A stretch of DNA of 64,000 nt, from positions 8,796,078 through 8,860,077 of the forward strand of contig CM042088.1 of NCBI GenBank assembly GCA_023512835.1. The letters are read 5' to 3'. The DNA comes from Taxillus chinensis. Its lineage: Eukaryota; Streptophyta; Magnoliopsida; Santalales; Loranthaceae. The translations under genes and the position numbers were made by a program. The notes below the pieces were generated by a model. It saw only the letters and a list, made by a program, of their open reading frames with translations, ran no database searches and was not told where the DNA came from. How positions within the stretch are numbered: the stretch's first letter is position 1; every line of letters starts with the position of its first letter. Below, one piece after another: positions 34,706-46,351 of the stretch.

Positions 34706-36600
34706 ATGCCAAGATAGGAGTTTATACCATTTAATCGGGAACCTGAAAGATTGTTCAGAGCTCGGCGTAGAGCAGCTAGGGAAGTAGCACGTGAGGCTGA
34801 AGAAGCATTGCAAGGCTTAGAGCATTTAGTAGGTGAATTGATGGCAGATTTAAGGGCTGATGGTGGTGCACCGCAAGGAGGGGCCAATTACAATGGCCAA
34901 TATCTAGAAGAAGAGGGTAATAGGTTTATGCCCAGAACCTTCTTAGACTATGCGAGGCCAATGATGTCAGACCATTATTCTGGGATTCGGCAGACAAGAG
35001 TCCAAGCAAATAGCTTCAAGCTGAAGCCGGCGTTGATCAACATGGTGAGCAACAACGCGTTTGGAGGAACAGTCGTGGATGATCCACACCAGCATTTGAT
35101 GAGGTTCTACCAGATGTGCGACAACATAAAGATCAACAATGTATCGGAGGAGGCAATAAAGCTAAGGCTTTTCCCTTTCTCTTTAAGGGATAGAGCTCTT
35201 GGCTGGTTCAACAGGCACAAGCGGGTTCAATCAACACTTGGGAGGAGATGCGGACAAAGTTCATGTCAAAGTACTTCCCTCCTTCCAAGGTGATCCAGCT
35301 TTAGAGGGGAGATTAGCAGATTCAGGCAAGATGAGATGGAGACTCTTCATGAAGCTTGGGAGCGTTTCAAAGACTTAGTGAGAAGATGCCCTAATCATGG
35401 AAGACCCCAGTGGATTCAAATTGAATCTTTCTACAGTGTCTTCGGTCCCACTCACAAGACAAGGTGAATGCGAGCTGCTGGAGGATGCTTGATGAATCTA
35501 GAGCCTGACGCAGCAGCAGAGCTCTTGGAGAGGCTGTTATTAACTGATTGGCAGTGGTCTAATGTGCGTACTTCAAAGCCAAGGGAGAAGATAGCTTCAG
35601 TTGATAATTCTTCCAATGATATGCAAGCACATATTCAAGCTTTAGTGAAAGGCATGGAAGTATTGGCTCTTAAAGTTGAAGGATCACAACAAGCTTTACC
35701 AAGGCTGAGCGGGGCTGGAGTGGAGTCAAGAATCAAATTATGTTCGAGGAAAGGGCTTGTACCAAGCGACAATTTTATCCTCAACATCAACAACAAGGGT
35801 ACAACCAGAACCAGCAGCAATCTCAGCCATTTCAGAAAAACCAGAACCGAGGGGGAGATACCTCATTTCAGTACAAATATGTGCCCCCAGGGATGAAGCA
35901 GAATCCGTATGCTACGGATAATTATTTGCACCCACCTCCTAGATTCGAGCAACAGCAGCCTCACCCTCAGCAACAAAGAAGAACATATCAGCATGAGGAT
36001 GAGACAGCTAGAAGAGAGGTGGGTGATTTAAAGGAAAGGGTAGGCAGTATGGAGTCTTCAATTAAGAATATGGAGAAGTTACTTGTGAGTATGGCACAGA
36101 ATGCTAATCAAAGGGTGTCAACCAACACTTTTCCAAGTGACACTGAGGTGAACCCCAAGGAGAGTTGCAAGGCTATCACTCTAAGGAGTGGGAAAGCATT
36201 GAAGGAAGCTGAAGAACCTAAGAAAAGGGCTATTCCAGAAGAACAAAGCAGACCCTTGGAAGCTGATGACCAAGGAAAATCAGATAAAGCTGAAGAAAGA
36301 GTGCAAAAAAAGAAGGACCAGCAGCTGAGTCAAGACAGAATAGCTGAAGAACAGAGGCAAGAGCTCGTGCATACCATGCCATTTCCTCAGAGGCTGAGGA
36401 ACCAGAGGGTTGAAGAAGAGCATGAGCGCTTTCTGAGTTTGTTCAAGAAGCTTGAAATTAACATTCCATTTATGGAAATCTTGGAGCAGATGCCGAGGTA
36501 CAGAAAATACATCAAAGATTTTGTGACGAAGAAGAGGAAATATGGGGATCATGAGATGGTGGCGATCCTTAACGAGGTGAGCAATGTTGTTCAACGAGTT
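34706..36600 (+). pseudogene. Athila gag
   Basis: The start ATG at 34706 is supported by the second copy at 46569, which has a Gln codon where this copy has a TAG at codon 4. The reading frame continues (EEALQGLEHLVGELMADLRA, FGGTVVDDPHQHLMRFYQMC). Breaks follow at about 35220, 35303, 35465 and 35750. The C-terminal part has GMKQNPYATDNYLHPPPRF, KESCKAITLRSGKAL, and MPFPQRLRNQRVEEEHERFL. The protein would form the particle; this copy cannot do so. Confidence 0.88.
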
Positions 36601-37289
36601 TGCCCATCAAGCATAAAGATCCAGGCGCTTTTAATCTCCCTTGTGTGATTGGCAATGCACCGCAGCAGCAGGCCTTATGTGATTTAGGGGCCAGCATCAA
36701 TTTGATTTCCTTTGCTTTGTATAAGCAGCTTGGGCTTAAGGGCATGAAGCCCACTTCCATATCATTGCAGTTTGCTGACCGGTCTACTGGAAGGCCTGAA
36801 GGGATAATTGAAGACGAGTTAGTCAAAGTAGGCTCCTTCATATTTCCAGCGGACTTTGTAGTTTTGGAGATGGAAGAAGATAGAGGAGTTCAGCTACTCC
36901 TTGGAAAACCCTTTCTCAAAACGGGTTGTGCATTGATCAATGTTGCTCAAGGGCAGCTAACTCTGAGAATTAATGAGGAGACCTTAGTCTTCCACATGGG
37001 GAAGGCTTTGCAAGGTCAAGAGGAGGAGGACTGCCTTTGTGTTGAAGACCTTGAGGAATTGGTGGAAGACTACTTGGCAGAAGAAATTACCACCACCAAT
37101 AATGGAGCCCTTCAGCATATAGAAGCTCAACAAGATGAAGAGATGTACTTGACAGCTGAGGAAGATGAGCAAACTACAAACTCTCTGGAGCAAGCTGAGG
37201 AGGAGAAAGAAGATGACATGCCTCCAGCTCCAGAACTGAAGGAGCTGCCTAGACACCTAAGGTACGAATTTCTAGACTCTACAAATTAA
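36600..37289 (+). pseudogene. Athila protease
   Basis: It reads DPGAFNLPCVIGNAPQQQAL, then the active-site region LCDLGASINLISFALYKQLG (Asp-Leu-Gly form usual for Athila), then GVQLLLGKPFLKTGCALINV. An acidic linker to RT follows. A frameshift near 36600 separates it from gag, and a stop at 37289 from RT. The start given is where the frame becomes open and is not a translational start. Confidence 0.85.
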
Positions 37290-38455
37290 TTTTCTGTCAT
37301 TGTTGCTTCTAATTTGAATGATGTGGAGTGCACTCAATTGCTAGAAGTCCTTAGGAAACACAAAAAGGCCCTAGGATGGAACATTGAAGACATTAGGGGT
37401 ATTAGTCCAGGGATTTGCATGCATAAAATTTTGATGAATGATGATTTTAAACCCACTGCTGAAAGACAAAGAAGATTAAACCCTGCCATGAAAGAAGTTG
37501 TTAGAAAAGAAAATTTAAAATGGAAAAATGCGGGTATAATTTATGCTATTTCTGATGGTGAGTGGGTGAGTCCATTGCATGTTGTGCCCAAGAAAGGGGG
37601 CATGACCGTGATTAAAAATGAGAAAAATGAATTGATCCCATCTCGCACTGTGACGGGGTGGAGAGTGTGTGTTGACTATAGAAAGCTGAACAAGGCTACT
37701 AGGAAGGATCATTTTCCTCTTCCTTTCATTGATCAAATGTTGGATAGGTTAGCTGGCTATAGTCACTACTGCTTTTAGATGGCTATTCCGGGTATAATCA
37801 GATCATGGTTAAGCCCGAGGACCAAGAAAAGACCACCTTCACGTGCCCTTTTGGCACGTTTGCATTTAGGAGAATGCCATTTGGGCTTTGTAATGCCCCT
37901 ACCACCTTTCAAAGGTGTATGATGGCCATTTTTCAGGGTTTGGTTGAGGAGATCATGGAGGTCTTCATGGATGACTTCTCGGTGTTTGGTTCCTCCTACC
38001 AACAGTGCTTGAAAAATCTAGATGTGGTCTTAGAGAGATGTGAGGAGAAGGAACTAGTCCTAAATTGGGAGAAATGCCATTTCATGGTAACTGAGGGGAT
38101 AGTTCTAGGGCACAAGGTGTCTGCACATGGTTTGGAGGTAGGCAAGACAAAAATCTCCACTATTGAGACTCTGCCACCTCCATCCAATGAAAAAGGAGTG
38201 AGAAGTTTCCTTCGCCATGCTGGCTTTTATAGGAGATTCATTAAGGACTTCTCCAAAATTGCAAAACCCATGAGTAGGTTGTTAGAAAAAGACACAAGCT
38301 TTGAGTTTAATGCAGATTGCTTAGAAGCTTTCAACATCTTCAAGGGTAAGTTAGTTACTGCACCTGTTATAGTCACACCTGACTGGGCTCAGCCTTTTGA
38401 GCTAATGTGTGATGCGAGTGATTATGCTGTGGGGGTAGTCTTAGGGCAAAGGTGA
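37290..38455 (+). pseudogene. Athila reverse transcriptase and start of RNase H
   Basis: Motifs: WNIEDIRGISPGICMHKI, WVSPLHVVPKKGG, RVCVDYRKLNKATRKDHFPL, RRMPFGLCNAPTTFQRCM and the catalytic FMDDFSVFG. A one-base deletion near 37773 breaks the frame before the conserved GYSGYNQI stretch. The segment ends in the first RNase H motif (ELMCDASDYAVGVVLGQR) at a TGA. Confidence 0.88.
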
Positions 38456-38940
38456 GAAAAGGTGTTTAGGGTCATTTACTATGCTTGTAAGACCTTAGAT
38501 GATGCTCAACAGAACTATACCACTACTGAGAAAGAGTTGCTAGCCGTGGTTTATGGCTGCAACAAGTTTAGACCCTACCTTTTTGGGTCTAAAATCATTG
38601 TTTATACTGATCATGCTGCATTGAAATATTTGTTTGCTAAAAAAGAAGCTAAGCCACGCTTGATTAGGTGGGTTCTCCTCTTACAGGAATTTGACCTTGA
38701 AATTAGAGACACAAAGGGAGCCCTAAATTCTGTGGCTGATCACCTCTCCCGTGTGGGGAATGCACCTAAGTCTCTACCCATTGTAGATGACTTTCCTGAT
38801 GAGAAGTTGTTTGAGGTGCATCATCTTCCTTGGTTTGCTGACATAGCAAATTATTTAGCCACTGGGTTCATACCCAAGCAGTTAGACTACCACCAGAGAA
38901 AGAAATTGTTAGTGATGCTAAGAAATTCATTTTGGAAGAC
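38456..38940 (+). pseudogene. Athila RNase H
   Basis: It continues after the TGA in the same frame: [38 protein letters not shown] and [20 protein letters not shown]. It ends at the linker to integrase ([11 protein letters not shown], then the [13 protein letters not shown] region). The frame shifts near 38935. Confidence 0.87.
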
Positions 38941-40086
38941 CCAATTCTTTATAGGAGGTGTCCTGACCAAATCATTAGAAAGTGTGTCCTTGAGGAGGAG
39001 GTAGATGACATAATACATCATTGTCATGCATCACATTATGGGGGCCACTTTGGGGTGCAAAGAACTGTGGCTAAAATCATGCAATGTGGCTTTTATTGGC
39101 CTCACATGGTGAAAGACACCTATGTCTACATCAAAAAGTGTGATAGATGTCAAAGGGTAGGTGGTCTGTCTAGGAAATATGAAATGCCCTTAACTGGAAT
39201 CCTTCCAATTGAAATTTTTGACATTTGGGGCATTGACTTCATGGGGCCATTCCCCAATTCTGATGGGTATTCATACATTTTGCTTGTTGTGGATTATGTG
39301 TCTAAGTGGGTAGAAGCTATTCCTACTAGAGTGAATGATGCTAGGGTTGTGACTCACTTCCTTACTAAGAACATCTTTAGCCGTTTTGGGACACCAAGGG
39401 CTATAATCAGTGATGAGGGTAGTCATTTCTGCTACAAATTGTTTGACAAATTATTGAACAAGTATGGTGTCACTCATAGGAAGTCTTTAGCTTACCACCC
39501 ACAAGCTAATGGACAAGCAGAAGTGTCCAACAGAGAGATTAAGGCCATTTTAGAGAAAACTGTTGGAGCCAATAGAAAAGATTGGTCTCAAAGGCTTGAT
39601 GAAGCCTTATGGGCATATAGGACAGCTTACAAAACTCCCATTGGGATGTCACCTTACCGTATTCTATATGGTAAGGCATGTCACTTGCCTGTGGAACTAG
39701 AACACAAGGCTCATTGGGCCTTGAAGAAGTTAAATTTTAACCCACAAGAGATCAAGGAGCTTAAGATGACTCAATTAATTGAGTTAGATGAGCTTAGGCT
39801 GGATGCCTATGATAGTGCTAAATTTTACAAAGAAAGAACTAAGAAATGGCATGATAGGCAACTCAACAATGAACCTTTAACCTTAGGGCAGAAAGTTCTT
39901 CTATTTAACACAAGGTTGAGGTTCTTTCCTGGAAAATTAAGGTCCAAGTGGATGGCACCTTTTGTGATAGTTGATAAGAAGCCATATGGGAGCTTTGAGC
40001 TCCAAGTCGTAGATGGCAAGAAATTTTGGGTGAATGGCAACAGATCGAAACCATACTTTGATTCAACTCGAGAGGGAGATAGTTGA
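38932..40086 (+). CDS. Athila integrase
   Basis: It is open for 384 codons. The zinc finger is His-His-Cys-Cys ([12 protein letters not shown] ... KKCDRCQ). The core has the acidic triad in [18 protein letters not shown] and [14 protein letters not shown]. The C-terminal part ([28 protein letters not shown]) ends at a stop at 40086. All catalytic residues are present. It is a pol segment cut off by a frameshift, so the first Met is not a real start. Confidence 0.9.
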   Translation: MEDPILYRRCPDQIIRKCVLEEEVDDIIHHCHASHYGGHFGVQRTVAKIMQCGFYWPHMVKDTYVYIKKCDRCQRVGGLSRKYEMPLTGILPIEIFDIWGIDFMGPFPNSDGYSYILLVVDYVSKWVEAIPTRVNDARVVTHFLTKNIFSRFGTPRAIISDEGSHFCYKLFDKLLNKYGVTHRKSLAYHPQANGQAEVSNREIKAILEKTVGANRKDWSQRLDEALWAYRTAYKTPIGMSPYRILYGKACHLPVELEHKAHWALKKLNFNPQEIKELKMTQLIELDELRLDAYDSAKFYKERTKKWHDRQLNNEPLTLGQKVLLFNTRLRFFPGKLRSKWMAPFVIVDKKPYGSFELQVVDGKKFWVNGNRSKPYFDSTREGDS

Positions 40087-40834
40087 TTCCCTTTCTTTCA
40101 CCATTGCATGATCATAACTGAAAGTCTAGCTACAGACTTTAAATAAAGCGCTGGTTGGGAGGCAACCCAATGTTTATTGCTATGTTTTATTTTATGTTAT
40201 TTTCTTTTATTTATTTTATTCAATAAATTTGTTTGCAAGCTAACCATTGTGCAGGAGACTTTGCTTCTTTCTTAACTAACCATTTGCAGGATGAGCAAAT
40301 TATTGGGTCCTGAACTTGTGGAATTGTTTTTAAAGTCAAAGTCAAGGAGCAAGGAGCAAGTGAAGCCCAAAAGTGCTTGAAGATGGGCTCAACCAATTCA
40401 CGTGCAAGACTTAAAGATGGTCCATAATGCACAAGCAACAAAGTAGAGAAACTTGGGCCAGTTTGGGCCTGAACGTGAATTTGCACGTGAATTGCCCAAT
40501 TCACGTGTACCTCCTTTTGAGCTGTAACTTTCTGGAATGGTAGATGAAGACCATGTGAATCACGTTTACTCTTGCACGCGAATTGATAGTTGTCATATGG
40601 TGGCTCAAAAATGCAAAATACCGATTTTAGCCCTCCTAGAAGCTTCAAACAATTCACGTGCAGAAGGGACTATTGCTTGCCAGCTCAAGGGGGACCCACC
40701 ACCAAAGTTTGGGACGATTCTGACCTGCACGCCAATTCAATAAATTCACGTGCAAGGGCTATTTTAGTCAGAACACTCTGAAAATTTAGGGGCACGTGTA
40801 TCACGCCAATTGGAGCATCTTTCCTTCTGCACGC
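40087..40834. other. Athila spacer between pol and ORF2, with repeated G-box palindromes
   Basis: It is non-coding. The motif AATTCACGTGCA or its complement recurs about seven times (about 40393, 40465, 40487, 40497, 40652, 40743), mixed with CACGCCAATT forms like those in the C1 LTR. A stretch CTTTCTGGAATGGTAGATGA resembles the shared LTR module in the opposite orientation. Confidence 0.6.
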
Positions 40835-40842
40835 TATATAAA
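40835..40842 (+). promoter_or_regulatory. TATA box upstream of Athila ORF2
   Basis: TATATAAA lies 125 bases upstream of the ORF2 ATG (40967). It is preceded by CCAAT at 40806..40810 and followed by a CT-rich leader free of ATG close to the start. This is a well-formed plant core promoter, suggesting ORF2 has its own transcript. Confidence 0.6.
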
Positions 40843-40966
40843 GAGAGGCCATCTTCAAAGGCTTCCACACCAAAATCACTCCAGATCTGAGTATTAGAGA
40901 CACTCTGCTCTTTTGCTCTCTTGCTTTTCAGTTTTCTGCTCTTTGCTCTTTATTCTCATTCTAAAG

Positions 40967-43326
40967 ATGGTGCGCATAAGGAGGACTGGCCAGGAGGAGG
41001 TGCACTCACCTAGTGCTGATAGCCAACCTGAAGAGGAGATACTCTTGGGGCATGCTCTTGATATGCAGGCTTTGGAGGCTTCGTAGGCTGGGTCAGGCTA
41101 GAGAGGTGGCTCTTAAAATTCAAAATCTGAGATTACAAAGGTTAGTATCTGCCCAGCCAGCTATTTCCTATTCTGCCCTACAAGAATTTTATGCATCTGT
41201 CTTTGTGAGTGAGGATGAACTGATAGGGGTCGTGCAAGGGGTTTATGTTAGAATTACCCCTGAAATTATTAGACATTGCTTTAACCTCCCTGCACCCAGT
41301 GATAGCCTTCCTCAGCTAAGCCTAGGAGAATTTTGTACTGCATGCAACTATGCTAGAAAATTTCAAAGTCGAAGGCAGTATACCAAGAATGGTTTTGTTG
41401 GAAGATTTAGATGCCTAGCCTACCTGGTAGGAAAATGCTTATTGATTCAGACCTGTGGGATAGATAGTGTGCTTAAGCCACACCTGGAGTTGATGTATAG
41501 CATTGATCATATGCTAAATGTGGATTGGGCTACTACTATTTTTAAATGGTGGAAGAAAAACTCATCAAAGCAGATAAATGGTAGATTTTTGTGTTTGATA
41601 TTTCAAAGCATGCCTGCTTTGCATTTTTCCTCCATGGATAGCATCACTTTTCCTTCTCACTGGGTGTTAAGAGTATTGCATGCTGAAGGGGGTTTGGGGA
41701 TCAGTACCAGAGGTCATTGGGCAACCAATGTTCCTCCTCCATCACAGCCCGCTAAGGCACAGTGTTCATGTGGAGCGATCCACTGACTTTGCAAGGGAGA
41801 CCTCTCCTCATTTGGATCAAAGGAAGCAGACTCTATACAGACTCACTGCCATGTACATGCAATTCAATGTACACAAAGAAGATATTTTCAATTTCTTTCA
41901 AGGCATTTGTGGGCAGGTGGTGAGCGAAGTGGAGGTCATCAATTGGGCAGTCACTAATGGGCACATCACTAGTGCCCAATTTGAAGAATTAATGGCCCTC
42001 ATCTCTGGCAACCAACAAGCTACTTCACAACGTAGAACCAGAGCATGGGAGGCCCCAGATGTAGCTGCTCATGCATCTCCTAGAGCATGTGAGGCCCCAG
42101 ATGTAGCTGCTCATGCATCTCCTAGAGCATGGGAGGCCCCAGAAGCTCCTCCTGCTGCATCTACCGAAGCATGGAGGCAAGAAACACAGCAGCTCAGGGA
42201 GGCAAATGCCAGAACCCAGCGAGAGGTGGAAGCCCTGAGGAAGGACAACAAAGAAGTCAAAGGCCTCCTGGGCAAAATCTGGAAGGCCTTGAGCAAGAGG
42301 AAAGCATCAAAACATTCTCCTATAGTAGAGATATCTGATGAAGAACCCTCTCTATCCCCTGAAGTTTCTTATCCATCCCAGGCGGATCCACCTCAACCAG
42401 AATCTTTAGCTAGGCCATCCTACTATCAGCCTCAAGAGGAGACAGAGCCAGCAGAAGGGTATTCACCCTTCCAGCCTTTTACTGATCCTGCATATTCTCA
42501 GGCTCTTGTGCCTGTTATACATCCTGTCTCTTGGGGTACATACATGCCTGCTGAACCTGAAGACCTTCTTGGCCCTCCTATCTATTTAATCATTAATTCA
42601 GCCTTATCATCTGCTGAAAGTCAAGCAGCATTTGAAGACTTCATTAACTCTCAGGTGTTAAGGGCTCGCTTTACAAGGGACATGGACCTCTTCACCTCAT
42701 TTGTCCTTCAAAGGATTTTAGGCGATGAATATATATATTCATATGAGGTGGACTTATTTTGCAGGACTATGCGTTTTGTTGTGGAGGCTGAGCCTCATAA
42801 TTACCCACTGTCCCAGTATACCTCTATTATGCTGTGTGAGCTTTATGAGTAACCTTTGACTGAAAGTGTGTGGCGCCAGCGTATAAATGGTCAGAATGAA
42901 GGGCATCGTCCTTGGCATGGTATGCACGAGGTGCTGATCCCTATGCACATTGATCGTCACTATGTCTTGGTGCGTGTGGATTTGAGTGCAGGGCATGCGG
43001 TGCTTTATGATCCAAGCCAAGGGGAAGGGTTCACCAGGAGAAAGAGACGGCTTGTTCATGGGCTCATAAAAAGAATCAAGGATACGATGAAACAAGAAGG
43101 ATTGTTGCAGGATAAGCTCCCTCTTCTTCACCTCAACGAAATGGAAATCCCTCAGCAGCCTGACCAATTCAGTTGTGGGATCTTTGCTTGCTACTACATG
43201 ATGGCTATTCTGCAAGGGAAGGAAACTTGGGAAGTGCGCGGCGAAACGTCGGTTGATTTTGTGGCTCAGGTGCGACGAATGGTGGCCAATGTCATTTATG
43301 ATTACAGCTTGCCAACTGAGAGGTAA
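40967..43326 (+). pseudogene. Athila ORF2: plant-transposon-protein domain, coiled coil, Ulp1-like protease
   Basis: The start MVRIRRTGQEEVHSP at 40967 runs to a TAG at 41084. The frame resumes one base off (41085..41770) with the domain FVGRFRCLAYLVGKCLLIQT, DSVLKPHLELMYSIDHML, VDWATTIFKWW, ITFPSHWVLRVL, homologous to the copia ORF at 14527..15960. The next frame (41770..43326) has three tandem AWEAPDVAAHASPR-type repeats, a coiled coil (QETQQLREANARTQREVEAL) and a Pro-rich linker. It then has a single TAA at 42850 and a Ulp1/C48-type domain: His at 42958 (DRHYVLVRVDL), Asp at 43009 (LYDPSQG), Gln at 43165 and Cys at 43174 (PDQFSCGIFACYYM). The product would be about 785 residues if unbroken. 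Confidence 0.78.
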
Positions 43327-44197
43327 GTATTTTCCTACTCCCTATTTTATGCCATGAGGACATAGCATATTTTAAGTGTGGTGTATGGGGAGTGACTTAA
43401 GCCACTTGCTTGTCTTTTATGTTTTGATTGCATGTTTTATTTATAATTATTTAAAAAAAATATTTTTAGTTGCATGATTGTTTGAGTTGTTTGCTTGAAT
43501 GATTTGCTTGTGGAGGCATAGATATTAAGTATGCAATTTTGGCTTAAATTTTTTTTTATGCCACATTAGTATCATGTTGTGATAAGGGTGTTAAAGTAGT
43601 TAAAATGTGCTCTGAATTGGTTTAATCATGTCTTTATCTTTTGAATGATATCACCATGTTTTTAGAGCTAAGTTTTGAATATTAGCTGAGCATGAAATGC
43701 TATGATAGACCTAAGTAACCCTTAAAGTTGAGTGAAAAAGAAATGCAAAATGAGAACAGCTTCTTTTTAGCCCTTGAGTGACATTTATGGTTTTTGGGTA
43801 ATAGTTTGATTTGATACTCTTCTCTGCATTCAACATTGGTTATTTAATGGTAGGAGTCAAGTAAGCATGTGATTACTTATTAGTGCTCAGTGTTTGGTGT
43901 GTAGAGTTAGGGTGCAAGACCTCTAAGTCACTGTGACTGTCTTTGCATTCTTTTCTTTATTTTGTGATATTATTGGAAAAGGCTGTGATATAGAATGTGA
44001 AAAAGCCATCACTTAATTGGGAAATGGGATGTGAGACATCAATGAATTTCTGTCTCTCCTTATGTAGCAAAATGGCAAGGGGTATGCAGTAGAAATATCA
44101 GTCTTATTTATGTGTTATGTGAGTAAAAAAAAAAGGAGTGAATAATCCATCAAGGGAGAGCATAAAATGCAACCTTGTAAGGTTATTACTAAAAAAC

Positions 44198-44230
<33 letters not shown>

Positions 44231-44848
44231 GAGGGATTCAAAATAAAATCCGCACTGGCTTGATGCTTATGTGTGATTATTGTGAAGCCACATTGGCTAA
44301 ATTGTGTTTTGTTTTAAGAATGTTGAGCTAAATTCTTTGGCTCATGTGAGTTTATTGAGTTAGTAGACTAGAGTGTGAGTTCAAATAAAGTAGAATAGGG
44401 GGTGTGTTTTCTTTAATGAGCACAATAGGGAACTCTCATTATTGTTTGGCAAGTACTTAATCAATAGTTGATAGAGTTTTCCATCCATTGTTCATTGATA
44501 GGTATTGGGCTTGAGAATTATTATATTAGAGTGAGACTGTTTATCCTTGGTAAGAACTTAAAGGGAAACTAGGTGATATTTTATCATGGATTGCTTGCTC
44601 ATATCTGAAATTTAAGTGGTGATATTGCATGGTTGTTGGACTAGGGATATGGACATGAATGAACTAACTTATGACTCATTTTGATGCTTAAATTCCCATT
44701 TCATCATGATAGAGTTGCATGCTTAGGAAACCATGATTCTCCTTGATTGTTATTTTATTTTTCTTCCGTTTGATTGCGTGTTTATTTTATTTTTGCATGC
44801 TTATATGTTTTTGCTTGAGGACAAGCAGTGGTTCAAGTGTGGTGTATT
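43327..44848. other. Athila 3' untranslated region
   Basis: About 1.5 kb is AT-rich without coding signal, with an A-rich tract at about 44125..44230. It ends TTCAAGTGTGGTGTATT before the LTR. Athila elements usually have a G-rich AAGTGTGGGGG tract there, so the polypurine tract looks mutated. Confidence 0.7.
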
Positions 44849-46351
44849 TGATAACGTGCATTTTATGCCGTTATTCTAGTGTTTATTTAGGATGTTTAAG
44901 AGCATGATTAGAGCTTTATTGCTTCATATATCATATATATTTGCTCTAACTCCTAGGAAGATGCTATTTGCAAATACATGCGTTTTTAAGCTGTTTTGGC
45001 AGATTTTGGAGCTCACTTTTGACATAGTAGATGCCCTCAAATAATTAGCGTGCAAGAACAAAAGTTGCTTAGAATGATGTCCTCTACCTACCACAGAAAT
45101 TTCAGAGCATTTGGAGCTGCACGTGAATTCACCCATTTCACGTGCAAGCATATTTTTGCTTCTCAGGCCTCTACAGGATGCAAGGAAGCTTGGGGAGAAG
45201 TTTGAGCTGATTTGGAGATGCACGTGAATTCAACATATCACGTGCGAATTCACGTGCAGAGATATTTTTGGACCGATCCTATTGTTTTTCCATGCTGATC
45301 ATTTGTTTCTGAAGGCCCATGTCCAAATTGTGGATGGAAGATAGAGATTTTAAAGTTTGGAGTGTCACTTATCAAAACTACGCCGTTTTCATAAATGGGC
45401 TAGGGTACACACCTCAAAGCCCATCCAACCTCTATAAATAAAGCCTCCACGCCCCCTGCTAGACATGCTAGACCCCCCTACACGTTTTTAGAGAGAGAGA
45501 GGCTTCACGACTTGGAGGTTGCTCCTTGACCTAGGAGAGCAGCCGTCGCAGCCGTCGCGGATTTTGGAGCCTGGATTTGAAGCCTTGTTGCGCGCGTGGA
45601 TTAGAAGAAGATGTTTAGCTTTACTGCTATGGTTTTGCTTGTAATCATGCGTGAGTAGTTCTTATAATCTAGGGGAGCAATGTAGCCCCCTTGTTGCTTT
45701 GCTGTGTTTATGAATATTGGGTTTGGATGATTGAGTTTTGCATGTTTTATGAATTTGTTCTTAATTTCTATCTTTGGATGTACACCTTGGTATTCTTAGC
45801 CCTAGTCTGGGGCGGATTGAGATTCATAACTTATTTGTAATTGGTGTGATCATTATCCTTTTGCAAGTATGATTTATTGGCTTTGCATGTTTGTGTGTTT
45901 AGATGACCATTCTGGCATACAACTCTTAAAAGGACCTCAATGACCATTTGTTGTCCTTGGCTTATGTTTAGCATGTTTTCAATCAGACAACCCTAATACC
46001 ATGAACCAGTAGAGATAACATAGGGAGGTGAAATTGTGATCCTAGATGCTTTAATCCTTGAATCTTAATCCTAAAATCAATTTGCTTTCTTTGTTTATTC
46101 AGAAAACCAAATAAAAATTAGATCTTTAGTTATAAAAAAAAGAAAACTTGTTGCCGAGACATTGTTTTAAGCAAGATTAATTTGGTGACTTGAGTTAAAG
46201 CTAGATAACTTGGTAATCTCTGTGGGATCGACCCCTTTCTTGTCGCTATTCTATTTAGCATTAGTTAAGGGAATTAATATTTTGAGAAGGGATTTAAACG
46301 ACAGTAGCTTAACCCTCACTTGGGTTTCGCTTACGAAATACCCGTTCGTCA
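44849..46351 (+). repeat. Athila 3' LTR
   Basis: It is colinear with the 5' LTR from TGATAACG to CGTTCGTCA, with TATA at 45433..45440. About five differences in the first 115 bases and fewer further in give a few percent divergence. It is followed not by host sequence but by AAT and another primer site. Confidence 0.92.

Larger units (their letters stand above)
32985..46351 (+). mobile_element. Athila (Ty3) retrotransposon with extra ORF2 encoding a Ulp1-like domain
   Basis: LTRs of about 1.5 kb (32985..34488, 44849..46351) with TGATAACG...CA ends flank, in plus orientation, a primer site, gag, protease, RT, RNase H and integrase, a spacer with its own TATA box, ORF2 (40967..43326) and a 1.5-kb untranslated region. 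Gag motifs (TMPFPQRLRNQR-type region) and protease are typical Athila. LTR divergence is a few percent by eye. A partial second internal region follows the right LTR, so this is an LTR-internal-LTR-internal arrangement. Confidence 0.92.
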
